Origin: Asparagopsis taxiformis
Lineage: Eukaryota; Rhodophyta; Florideophyceae; Bonnemaisoniales; Bonnemaisoniaceae
Reading direction: 5' to 3'
NCBI GenBank assembly: GCA_030407315.1
Contig: JALQPE010002469.1
Span: 1-64,000, forward strand
Length of the DNA: 64,000 nucleotides
Part shown: one piece after another, positions 12,101-21,574 of the stretch
Position numbering within the stretch: position 1 is the stretch's first letter
Layout: each line of letters starts with the position of its first letter
Translations under genes and position numbers: made by a program
Notes under the pieces: generated by a model
Told to the model about the DNA's origin: nothing
Databases searched by the model: none
Seen by the model: only the letters and a program-made list of their open reading frames with translations

Positions 12101-12991
12101 GCTCAAAACACCCCTCCTGCACTTTGCAATGAACGAATCTTCAATGCTGCACTCTGCGGTTGATTTTTCTCCTTCCGAGCTTCGATTGTTCGCATCACTG
12201 TGGAATGCTTTAAAGATTGGTCGAGTCTGGACATCTTTCAGAGCCCATGTGCTTGGGAGTACAATACGAACTTTCGCCATTCCTCCACAATTGTCTCTGT
12301 CATCTGTTGTTCCACGGGTTCCTACTGCACCTCGATGCTGTGCAGCTCTTGCTCCGCTCTTTCGAAGGTCTATCGGAAACTCGATGTCACAGCTCTTTGC
12401 ATAGCAGTGTTTCCTCAAGAATGATAGTATCTTCTGTCGCATCACAGAGTCCGACGGGACGTGCTCACTTGGATCTCTGCGGAAATTCATTCCGAACAGG
12501 GTACCTTCATAGTGGGCTCTTGTCATTCTTTGAGTTCCACTCAGCTGAAGAGCCCCATACATCGCAGGCCATTGTAGTAATGCCTTGAAATCACCACATG
12601 CTTCATCCCCAGCATTTCGGTCTATCGGGCCTCCAGTTGAAATGGAATCAGAACCTCGTCCGGTTGCTTCTTCCGATTCCATTAGCGTGCTCGATGCTAC
12701 GTAGATGTCACTTCCAGCTTCATCGTTGTTGCTGTACACATCAATACAACCTTCTATTGTGTCACCCATAGGGATTGGGGACTCCAATAGGTCATCTGTG
12801 GTACACTCACGTCGTAGCTCATTACCTCTCGGGATTTCTTTGTTCATGCAGGCTGCATCACTGCTGCGGATTTCTCCCTGCAGTTTCCCAGGAAGCTGTT
12901 TACTGGGACTGGCCACATTGAGTGAATCGAATCTCGCCTTTGTCCTACGACTTGTGGTTTTCTTTCGAATAGGAGTCCGTCTCGGAGCCAT
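9190..12991 (-). pseudogene. Tnp2/Plavaka-like (CACTA superfamily) transposase, two frame breaks
   Basis: Three consecutive minus-strand frames make one protein: 12991-11258 (577 codons), 11459-9705 (584 codons) and 9729-9190 (179 codons). The N-terminal Met-Ala-Pro stretch is basic. The second frame has the core: LPILLYTDDFEPF with the first catalytic-type Asp pair, then MLPLNLPP, VRVIGLPPLG, and GDYPAVSHTLDVLGH followed by PCHIC. These match the order of Tnp2/Plavaka DDE transposases. A later stretch, EFCVHTLPAYGSVKHVQELIFERMHQPLKKG, is also family-like. The first break is near 11386, at a short A run (T run on the coding strand); the second is near 9710-9729. Introns are an alternative, but no good splice sites stand out. 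The palindrome array lies just past the 3' end. It may belong to the CACTA-type element that ends at 15761; this is unproven. Confidence 0.7.
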
Positions 12992-14486
12992 CTTGATGTT
13001 TTTGTTCTTTTCCTCTTCGCTCAGTTTTGTTGCATAGAATACAACTCTAAACTTCTATGACATGACTACTATCTCAATACAGTACTACTACTTTTAACCG
13101 TTACGAAACCTTTCCAGGCTTCCATTCGATCCAATGAACTGGTTCACCACAATGCTTTGCCTATGCTCATTGCTTTATGCACATTGATTGCTATTTCATC
13201 CGGACTCAACATCGTTTTGCTATCTTGTATCGCATTCCCTAACCACAAAAAAACCAGCCAAGATGTATCCATTTCCGGAAAACGGCCGTTTATTTCGCAG
13301 TGATGCTCTAGGCACTAATACTGAATCTGATTTTCTCATACACGTACTTCCTACTCGTATACTCTACCATTTTCGGCCCTATTTACAAGTTGAAAGCGCA
13401 ATCTCTCGTTGAATCGTACTCGGTGTGATATCTTAAATTAGCATAAATTTATATATTGCAATGCAGATTCACTGCTCGCTTGCAACATGAAATTATAAAA
13501 TTTCTCCCACACTGCTGTTTCCTAGCCGCCCACATCCACGTGGCCCGCTTTGACTGCCTGCCAAGTGTGCTCAGAGCATGCAATGACGTCATCGATATAT
13601 ACCGTCCAAATCATCACTGGAAGCGCGGACTCCTCGTCCAGGAAAGTGCGCCATTTTTCCTACTCCTCGCCTCCCCCTTTCCAGTAGGCCCCATATGCTA
13701 GTGTTTTTCCTATATTTCTGTAGTGATGACGTCATTATAGACTAGAGAAGGCGGTAGAAGATACAATAATTTTGCGCCTGTTCTGCCAGGTCATGTGCTT
13801 CAAAGCGTAATTCGCACCCTAGGTATCGTTTTTCTGGGCCTCCCATCGCACCGCTCCGTTTCAAACTCATCCCTCTATTGTTCTCCTACACGTCATTTCC
13901 GCCCGCAGAGTGCTACTTAAACAACAGATTCTGGAAACCCCTGTTTCCATCTTCATATCCGTCGGAAACAAAGCAACAACTCTGGCTGTGGAAGCAGTAT
14001 AGATCATCTATACTGCTTCCAAAGCGTAAGTTGTAGATCATCAATACTGCTTCCAGAGCCAAAGTTGTTGCTTTATCTCCGACAGATATGAACCATGATG
14101 GTACGTTTCCACAACTCACGCCACTAACCCAGTTTTCTATTCGTTTTCTCTTTCTCAGGTTTCCAGTCGGTGAGTGTTCCACTTCTACTTTCATTTATCT
14201 TTCTCTCTTACCACTTCTCCACTACTTTTCTTTTCTGCCTGTGAGTACATATCTCAATTTGGGATGCAATGGTATTTGTTAAGGTACGTTAGTCTCCTAA
14301 TCACCATCAATTTCCCTCTCCAATTCAACGTCACTAACTTGTTTCCTTTCTCTACATCATTTTTTCTTCTTCTCTTCATTTCCTAGCTTATTCATGCAGC
14401 TCAATCAGTTGATAGATTTCTAGACTTTTCTAGTATTTTTAGTTTTACTCGCGAGTACGCATCGGAATAGTGTTCGTTGTAGTAGC
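12992..14486. other. No gene recognised; contains a long hairpin
   Basis: This is the upstream side of the Tnp2-like transposase. Short frames only. The one clear structure is the hairpin at 13961-14083, listed separately. Confidence 0.5.
13961..14083. repeat. Long imperfect hairpin with a perfect inner palindrome
   Basis: The outer arms pair GTCGGAAACAAAGCAACAAC (13961-13980) with the complementary stretch ending at 14083. Inside is a perfect 31-base palindrome (13990-14020) with 15-base arms, GGAAGCAGTATAGAT, around one C. Part of the inner arm (ATACTGCTTCC) recurs at 14044-14054. It has no relation in sequence to the array at 8671-9069. It could be a small foldback element or a hairpin-RNA locus. 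Confidence 0.85.
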
Positions 14487-14489
14487 ATT

Positions 14490-14748
14490 CCCTATAAGAA
14501 AAGGAATATGTACCCCTGATATGCTTTAGATGAACCAATGATGTACGTGATATCTCTACTGTACGCAAGAGATACTTCGCTGATGTCCGAGAGATGAGCG
14601 TATGGACATCTCCCGTCCATCATTGGTGTATCGCTATGCAGCCATCAGCTGAAGAGCAAATGTTCCTTATCCGTACATCAGAGGAACACCATGCATGTCA
14701 TGGGTTCATCATGCGGCCATCTTTGGTACATCTTTAAGGCTTACTGGG
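14490..14748 (+). mobile_element. MITE family M, copy 1 (259 bp, TSD ATT)
   Basis: Starts CCCTATAAG and ends CTTACTGGG, so the termini are inverted (CCCTATAAG against CCCAGTAAG). It is flanked on both sides by ATT (14487-14489 and 14749-14751). It is about 90% identical by eye to 15067-15325 and to the inverted copy at 18707-18959. It has no coding capacity. Internal GATG-rich motifs such as CATCATTGGT recur. Confidence 0.92.
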
Positions 14749-15029
14749 ATTTTTAACATAGGGATTGTTTATTCTCAATGTAGCCTGCGCAAATAAACAA
14801 ATCCAGAGTGAAGCTTCCCATATCGCACCCTCTTAGATTGCTACCTATCCTACCGCGTATACCTCTCGCTAGCTCATAGTTACTACGAAATAAAAATTCC
14901 TAGCCGTACTATTCTGTCCATTCCCATATGAATACCGTCCATGCCCCATCCTCATAGCGCTAGAACTGCCTTCCTCTACCCCAGAAAGATGCCCACGACA
15001 GCGTGACGCTCCATCTCATCCACCACTCC

Positions 15030-15761
15030 CAGACACCGAATTTTACTATATCAGGACACTACTTTTCCCTATAAGAAAATGAATATGTACCCGTGATATG
15101 CCTCAGATGAACCTATGATGTAAGTGATATCTGTACTGTGTGCAAGAGATACTTCGCTGATGTCCGAAAGATGAGCGTAAAGACATCTCAGGTCCATCTT
15201 TGGTGTATCGCTATGCGGCCATCAGCTGAAGAGCGAGTGTTCCTTTTCGGTACATCAGAGGAACACCATGTACGTCATATGTTCATCATACGGCCATCAT
15301 TGGTACATCTTCACGTCTTACTGGGTTTACTGTCTCCAGGTGCTGCCCAGGGCAGCACGAAATACTGTCTCCAGGTGCTGCCCAGGGCAGCACGAAATAC
15401 TGTCTCCAGGTACTGCCCAGGGCAGTGAAAATCACTGTCTCCAGGTACTGCCCAGGACAGTGCACCGTGTTGGTTCCATCTATTGTCCCAGGCAGCGTAT
15501 TTCACTATCCGCCAACACTGCCCAGTACAGTAAATTACATCATATCCAACTATTGAATAAATCATTAATTTTTACTGTCTCCATTCACTGCCTCAGACAG
15601 TACTGTGAGACAGTGTTTTTTACTGTCTGCAGACAGTGCAAATCACTGTCTCCAAGTGTGGCATTAATTTTCATTTGCCGCATAGTGATTTTTACTGTCT
15701 CAGACAGTAAAAATCACTGTCTCGCAGTACTGTCTGAGGCCCCCTTTTCAACACCGTAGTG
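15030..15761. mobile_element. CACTA-type transposon right end with subterminal repeats (second copy)
   Basis: The terminus at 15738-15761 reads GGCCC, TTTTCAACACC, GTAGTG, matching the end at 2244. Inside it is an array of ACTGTCTCCAGGTACTGCC-type motifs, with a MITE inserted at 15067-15325. The TTTACTATATCAGGACACTAC sequence left of the MITE belongs to the same array once the MITE is removed. The left terminus was not found, so the element length is unknown. It may include the Tnp2-like transposase at 9190-12991. It is inserted in the host SAP-domain gene remnant, which begins at 15762. Confidence 0.7.
15067..15325 (+). mobile_element. MITE family M, copy 2 (259 bp, TSD TTT)
   Basis: Same length and termini as copy 1, flanked by TTT (15064-15066 and 15326-15328). 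It sits inside the CACTA subterminal array, so it inserted after that element did, or moved with it. Confidence 0.92.
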
Positions 15762-16238
15762 TGTTGTACCACCCGATCGCCACCGCGACCGAGCGACGCG
15801 CGAAACGCAAGTTCATCAGCGCGATCCGGTTCATCTCGCCCTGACACGGTTAGCAATTCTAGAACTCCCTTAGCGATCGCCTTTCCGGCTGGTCCTACGA
15901 GGATCATCTATACGCCATCAGATGTTTCCTTCTCTGCATCTTGTTCCAATACCTTCAAGCGTCGAGCTTCCATCGTATTGAAATGTTTCCTTGCACAAAG
16001 ATTAATCTTTCATTCCCTGTCTTCTCTGCGTTTTCAAGACGCTTGGTGGCCTTCTCAAGCAGAGCAATAAACTCTTCTTGTCTCACCGACATTCGCAGCA
16101 TGTTACCGATCCACTCTGCTCGATTGCCTTATCCCCTGCCTCTGTGACACCCCTATTCGGTGCAAATGCAGTCCGGAACTCCTGCTTTTCATCTCGAGTA
16201 TACTACCAATTTTTTCACATGTCTGCATGAACATTCTC
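15762..16238 (-). pseudogene. Distal (C-terminal) part of the split host SAP-domain gene
   Basis: When the nested insertion between the two TTCTC duplications is set aside, this sequence directly continues the minus-strand gene at 42883-44095. The reading frame continues as FMQTCEKIGSILEMK and then decays. Other frames carry helical, charged stretches (for example EFIALLEKATKRLENAEKTG and EARRLKVLEQDAEKE), suggesting a former coiled-coil tail with several frame breaks. A Met-Ile-Leu-Val-Gly-Pro frame (15907-15692) crosses into the CACTA end and is not convincing alone. The gene is cut on its far side by the CACTA-type element at 15761. Confidence 0.5.
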
Positions 16239-16604
16239 TGTGGGACTCGTCCCGTATTGCGCTGCGAACGGTCGCGGAAGGGGGATTCCAGGCGTCTGGA
16301 AAAGGGCGCCAGGAGGGGTCGCTTAAGCGGTACGCTCGAGAGCGTGAGTGGGTGTTCGGTACGGAGTCAGCCGCGAAGAGCCGCGTTGGTAATCACTAGC
16401 CGCGATGTGGTGGCAAAGGAATTGTCGCCCAAGGGCGAATGGGCGCGTGCCGCCTTGCATTGGCACCGGGCCACATTGCTTGCGCGGGACCCTTCAGCGA
16501 GCGTGCCACGTGTAGCGATATAGGCGCGATTAGTCACACACGTGTGCGAGCGGGAGGATTCTCCCGTTACAATTGTGCACGTGTACGTTACGGCTGGCCG
16601 TTTC
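16239..16604 (+). repeat. Solo LTR D, left part
   Basis: Starts TGTGGGACTCG right after TTCTC (16234-16238). The remainder lies at 41973-42882. The two parts were separated by insertion of chromovirus A, whose GTTTC target duplication is 16600-16604 and 41968-41972. GC-rich, with short frames only. Confidence 0.75.
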
Positions 16605-17291
16605 TGTCGTACCGCCTGGCGGTCCTCGCTGATCGAGGCGTGTCGCTTCCCTATTGGGTACCCACTTACGGGATGTGCCAATCAGAAGGCACCAGCCAAC
16701 TGGCGTGTTTCCTATACTTAGGACCAGCTAAGGCTGACAAATAACCCCACCCGGGCCTATCGGCCCCGGCCAAGACCCCACAAGAGGCAAATTTTAACTT
16801 AGGCTGATCAGCCATACATTACAATGTAAGCCTATTGGCAATGACCTCGCGGGTAGGCGAGCGCCAGTAATTGGGTTCTGATTGGTCACTAACTGGATAT
16901 TTATTCCTAACCACTAACCCTAGCTTACAGTAGACTTAGTATAAAACTGCCACTGGAATAGCCAGTAGGCACGGTTTCTAGAGTAACGTAAACTCAAGTG
17001 GAATTACGACCCACAGGAACAGTGTTCGCATACCTATTGTTCAACCCCTCTCCGGAAAAACCTTAGGGTTAGCCAACAGCTCGACGGATTACGTCATCTT
17101 GCTCCATTAATACGCATCTCGCGTGAGCGCTATAATCGCACAACCCCCCCCCCCCGGGTAGCGAACCCTTCTCTCTCACGAGACTACCCGCCGGGTACCT
17201 ATAAGGTTCATCTGCTCTACCGCTTCCTCTACCGAGGCTCGGGACACCTGTCCGGTGGTTTGCCGCTCTAGCGTATTTTCTACCTGCTACA
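16605..17291 (+). repeat. 5' LTR of chromovirus A (687 bp)
   Basis: TGTCGTACC to GCTACA. It has a TATA-like TATAAAACT at 16940-16948 and a 12-C run near 17144-17155. The next bases are the primer binding site. Confidence 0.95.
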
Positions 17292-17292
17292 T

Positions 17293-17310
17293 TGGTCTCT
17301 CGACCTAGAA
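17293..17310 (+). other. Primer binding site of chromovirus A
   Basis: TGGTCTCTCGACCTAGAA starts one base after the LTR. It begins with TGG, the complement of a tRNA CCA end, and is identical to the site in chromovirus B at 17738-17755. The complementary 18 bases fit the 3' end of a tRNA (C at position 61, acceptor strand, discriminator A, CCA). The tRNA identity is not determined. Confidence 0.8.
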
Positions 17311-17369
17311 CCTTGTACCCTCGGGTAAGTCTCTTTGAAGAGAAATCTTCCTTCAAAATCATCTTCGCG

Positions 17370-17405
17370 ATGCCTCGTAACCCTACAACGGGACTCTCTA
17401 GTGAG
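17370..17405 (+). CDS. Chromovirus A gag, first 12 codons (5' exon-like piece split by chromovirus B)
   Basis: ATG at 17370 opens a frame of 12 codons ending in the GTGAG target duplication of chromovirus B. The same frame continues without a shift at 30306, on the far side of the insertion (see the 30306-32093 entry). This ATG is the best start for gag because the part after the insertion has no early ATG. As it stands, gag of this copy is disrupted by the 12.9-kb insertion. Confidence 0.85.
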
Positions 17406-17736
17406 TGTAGTATAGTGAAAGTCAGAACAGGGAATACTGTAAGCCTGTATTACCCTTGCAGTGCAGGCTGGCCATGTAAGCTCTCTAGTATTGCTGTAAT
17501 TGGACTTTTAGAGATAATTTGAAACTTTTAGCCTTTTCGCGCTGCGCCGAATTAATTCGGAATTTTACTGAATAAAGGTGTGGAACACCGGCGCGGAGCG
17601 AGGAGGCAGCGTTAGCTCCGGCGGCTCTGCGCCGGTGACCTTCCCGGTTCTAGTTTCTATTCTAACTACCCACTAGCTCTACCAACCTCTTGTCTGACGT
17701 TACGTTCGCGTCGGCATTGCTACTTACGAGACGACA
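17406..17736 (+). repeat. 5' LTR of chromovirus B (331 bp)
   Basis: TGTAGTATAG to GAGACGACA, with a polyadenylation-type AATAAA at 17571-17576. It has one visible difference from the 3' LTR. Confidence 0.95.
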
Positions 17737-17737
17737 T

Positions 17738-17755
17738 TGGTCTCTCGACCTAGAA
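17738..17755 (+). other. Primer binding site of chromovirus B
   Basis: The same 18 bases as in chromovirus A (TGGTCTCTCGACCTAGAA), one base after the LTR end. The LTRs of the two families are otherwise different. Confidence 0.8.
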
Positions 17756-17844
17756 TTCGGGAATCTAATGTTCTTTTCTTTGTTTCACCTTTTATTTACT
17801 ACTACTTTCTGCGCGGGTTTTGTCTCTGTTGCCATTATTGCGCC

Positions 17845-20712
17845 ATGGACTCCCCGCGCCGCCCATCGACGGCACCATCAAGTTATGGATCAAGGCGAGA
17901 GACTCGCACCCAGGTACTCCGTCGACTACATCGTGAAAGGCAGAGCCCACGAGTCACCCAAGGATCCGATAGCGCTCGTCATGTGAGCGGCCAATCACAG
18001 GTACCATCGCATACTAACGCGAATTCACGCCTCAATCCGACAATTTCGGAGGTACTGGAACATGTGGGAATTGGTTCCAGTTTTCCTTCCCCTTCCGCCG
18101 ATACACCATCTGTCGTAATGCTGGAAACCCCTCGTGCAGACGCTAAAAAATCTGGTCGTAACATACCGAGAACGATTTCACGTCCAATCTGGAAAACTGC
18201 CCTTTCTCACACGGCCACAACCACTGGTGCAGCTAATCGACAAATTGACCATGAAACAACGGCCCCACCACCAGCGCCAGAACTGCCGGGATCACCCGTT
18301 GCAGTGACCGCGGCAATTAGCCCAAGTGGCATTGACAGGATAATGGACAAAATCACACAATTGGAGAAAAACATACATCGTGTCGTCACTGAAGTCGTTT
18401 CGGAAAAATGCAACATGTGCAAGACTACATATCCGCTCAGATCAAGACGGAAGTACACAGTTTGATGGACAGGTATATGTCTGAAGTACCTGCTGTCGAA
18501 CGAGTCGATCGCATCGCTGATGATGTGACTGCACTGAGTAATGCGCTACATCAGGCACAGGCGAAAATAACTTCGCTGGAGGATGGACAAGCCAAGGTAA
18601 TCGAGTTGAGTCAGCGGGTGGATGGCATAGCTAAAAATATCACGGTACCCATGCAAAACGCCCCGAAAGAAACACTCAAATCGTTTGATACACTGGGAGC
18701 GGACTCCCCAGTAAGCCTTAAAGATGTACCAAAGATGGCCGCATGATGAACCCATGACATGCATGGTGTTCCTCTGATGTACGGATAAGGAACATTTGCT
18801 CTTCAGATGATGGCCGCATAGCGATACACCAATGATGGACGGAGATGTCCATACGCTCATCTCTCGGACATCAGCGAGTATCTCTTGCGTACAGTAGAGA
18901 TATCACGTACATCATTGTTCATCTAAGATTCAGGGGTACATATTCCTTTTCTTATAGGGCTCTTCAAGTTCATGACAACAGAGAACGGCCTATGACACGC
19001 TTGGGGATGGCGAATAGACGTGCACTCCGCCATGCACGCAACCCGAAAATGAGGGTTATTTTACCGGGATGCTACTGCACTGATTGCGAAAATGATCCGT
19101 GGCATAATCGACGCGGTCATGTGTGGAAGGGACCTCACGAACGGGATCTAGAAGAGCTGTGCTCTTCAGACACACAGTTTAACAGGGTGCTATCTTACAG
19201 GCGTTATCGCCTTCGCAACGTCGACGCTCGAGTCGACCGAACTGTTACCGCCAATATTGGGGCATACAGGAGGCTTCTGTCACACTCGATTAGTGAGCGT
19301 AAGTTTGACGGCAGCACCCCAATCGGAATTCTAGAGTTTCTGGCTGTCTTTAAACGCCAATGTGATGAAAATGATATTAGCGAAGGTGCAGCGATGCTAT
19401 TATTACCCTCTTTTCTTGAAGGAGATGCAAGGGAAAACTATTTAGCGCACTTTGATCTTGGCACCGAACAGCTCGGCGGATTTCACTTATATTCGCAAGC
19501 AGTTCAACACCTATTAAGAACGTACGCCAAGGACATATATATTGATAAGGCTGTTTGCCGAACTTGACGCAACTCGTCAGCAAGCTAATGAGGACGAAAT
19601 GACGTATGGTACTCGCTTGCGTCGCAAGCCAGGGTATGTGGTAACGTGTACTCTGAGCAGCAGCTCATAACCAAGTTTATTAGGGTGTGAGGGGTGATAT
19701 CAGGCCACTTCTACAAGCAGCCAGGGGAGCGGAGTTACAAATGACATACACGGAGTGTGTGGAACGTGCACAGGCTATTGGTGACTCTAATCGTGCGTTG
19801 TTGTCTGCACATACCCCAAGGCGGGCTACACAGGACCGGGCTCATAGAGCCATGTTGGTGGATGCAAATGCTCCCATGCCACCCCACCGGGTGGATCGGA
19901 GACTCAAGGCGACACGGCGTCAAGAAATGACGGCTGACGCCGTCTTCGCCACACAACCCACATTGGAGCCGCCATCCAACGGTTGCTCTGTTTCTTATGA
20001 CACAGACTACGAAGCTTTCATGCAGCAAACTCCTACAGAGTCAATGGCAGTCAATTCAGACCCTTCTGGTCCATTCCCCCCTGTTGCCATTCAATGGAAT
20101 CCAAACCAAAACCGCACAGGATGGCATAACAATTCCGATGCTTTCCGCAGCAGCCAGTCGGAGGCCCCAAATCACCCGACAGACAAGCCCAGAAGCCCTC
20201 CAATGCAAACCAACCAACAGATATATGTTTTGACTGTTTCGCGGTTGGGCACAGAAAGCCAAACTGTCCTCTTCTCTCCACCTCATTTCCAGAATCAAAC
20301 ATAATGGCTATACAGATGGCTAACTACGAAATACTCACGCCTTCACAAAGCAGTGGCTAGTCAGAGTCGGGCGTTCACCAACATTTTCATTGCCGGTAAC
20401 ATCTGCACAGAACTCGAGACCAACGCAAGAGGCACCGCATGATAACCGGGCGCAAGACGCCAGGTACTGCAAGACAAGGGCAAATTCTGGGAATACGCGC
20501 GACCACCGCTTCCGCCGCCCACCGTCATCTGCGGGCAGAGTGAAAACTGCTGGAGACATAACAACAAACCCACCGGCGAAAAACGCCCAGAGGCGGGCAT
20601 AGCTGACACGTTATCCTTACAGAGGCCATCCGTTACAGCCATACCTAGTCCGAAAAGGCTTAACGCACAAGTAAACACGGCATTACCGTATGGCCTACCT
20701 CCCAACATATCG
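17845..20712 (+). pseudogene. Chromovirus B gag, several frame breaks and a MITE insertion
   Basis: ATG at 17845 opens a basic, Ser/Thr/Pro-rich N-terminus that ends at 18465. The frame shifts near 18408 into a coiled-coil stretch (18408-18706). A MITE interrupts at 18707-18959. After it, the retrotransposon gag core is read in another frame to 19567 (FDGSTPIGILEFLAVFKRQC, then EGAAMLLLPSFLEGDA), matching the core of chromovirus A gag. Further shifts follow at about 19560 and 19640, and a TGA near 19686. A CCHC zinc knuckle (C-x2-C-x4-H-x4-C) is encoded at 20226-20267 in yet another frame. The tail to 20712 has no clear domain. Not functional as sequenced. Confidence 0.85.
18707..18959 (-). 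mobile_element. MITE family M, copy 3 (253 bp, inverted, TSD CTC)
   Basis: Inverted copy with termini CCCAGTAAG and CTTATAGGG, flanked by CTC (18704-18706 and 18960-18962). It interrupts gag of chromovirus B. Confidence 0.92.
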
Positions 20713-21276
20713 TTGGAAAAGTACGAACAAGGAAGTGTGTGCTATCTGTCCGCCTGGAATTACAAAGTGACCGCGAAAATCGGATTTTCAGCAAAAGAAC
20801 AGATCGAACGACTCACAGTGTTTGACACTGGAGCCGGTCCAAACTTGATTCGTGCCGATTTATTACCTGCTGATTCCAAAGCAAAAATCAACAAAACGAG
20901 ACGCATCGTCAATTTATCCAGCGCTTCTAACCACAGGCTAAATACGTTGGGGATCATTTATTTAGCGGTTACTATCGCGAAGTACACCGTGCGCCAGCCG
21001 TTCGTCGTCGTGGAGAAACTAGGTGCTGATGTCATTCTTGGCGCCACCTACATGGACGAGCACGTCGAATCTATTCAACCCCAAAACCAGCGGGTACTCC
21101 TTGTCAACGGAGACCTCGCAAAAATTACACGGAAGAGCGCCCTTCGCACGCCGACCCGGAATTCATGTACACAGCCGCCACTGATGCGTAAAACTGCGAT
21201 GCCGACTGGAAAAATCCGTGTGGCTGCAAGTATAACGTTGCCTAGCCACACGGAAGTCAATGTATTGGCAAACTGA
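20713..21276 (+). CDS. Chromovirus B aspartic protease
   Basis: The 187-codon frame has the retropepsin core. The active-site motif FDTGAGPNLI is near residues 36-45, and the flap-side VILGATYMDEHVESI is near residues 99-113. It matures Gag-Pol in the particle. The frame ends in TGATG at 21274-21278, so the stop overlaps a following ATG at 21276, an arrangement like the TAATG before the protease frame of chromovirus A. The downstream linker (to 21574) is read in the 21276-21794 frame (AKGQVIGSAIPA matches the linker of A) and is out of frame with pol, so another break lies between protease and reverse transcriptase. The start codon is uncertain, since the frame may be entered from gag by frameshift. 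Confidence 0.8.
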   Translation: MEKYEQGSVCYLSAWNYKVTAKIGFSAKEQIERLTVFDTGAGPNLIRADLLPADSKAKINKTRRIVNLSSASNHRLNTLGIIYLAVTIAKYTVRQPFVVVEKLGADVILGATYMDEHVESIQPQNQRVLLVNGDLAKITRKSALRTPTRNSCTQPPLMRKTAMPTGKIRVAASITLPSHTEVNVLAN

Positions 21277-21574
21277 TGTCACGGGTCTCCACTTCATGGA
21301 GACCAATCCCCAGCTATATTCAAAATACCAATAGCGCTGAGCAATGGCGTAATCCATATGCAAAAAATGTCGCCTGTGTAGTAAGAGTGGCAAACTTCGC
21401 TGCCAGTCCGCAAAAGCTTGCGAAAGGCCAAGTCATTGGATCCGCAATACCGGCACCGGCAACCATTATCACCGTCAACCTAACAGAGAATGATGAACCG
21501 AGCGTATCTCCGGCACACAAGCTGATATTAGTACAAGTGGAAGTTGCACAGAGCGTACCACCACCCCAACAAGG

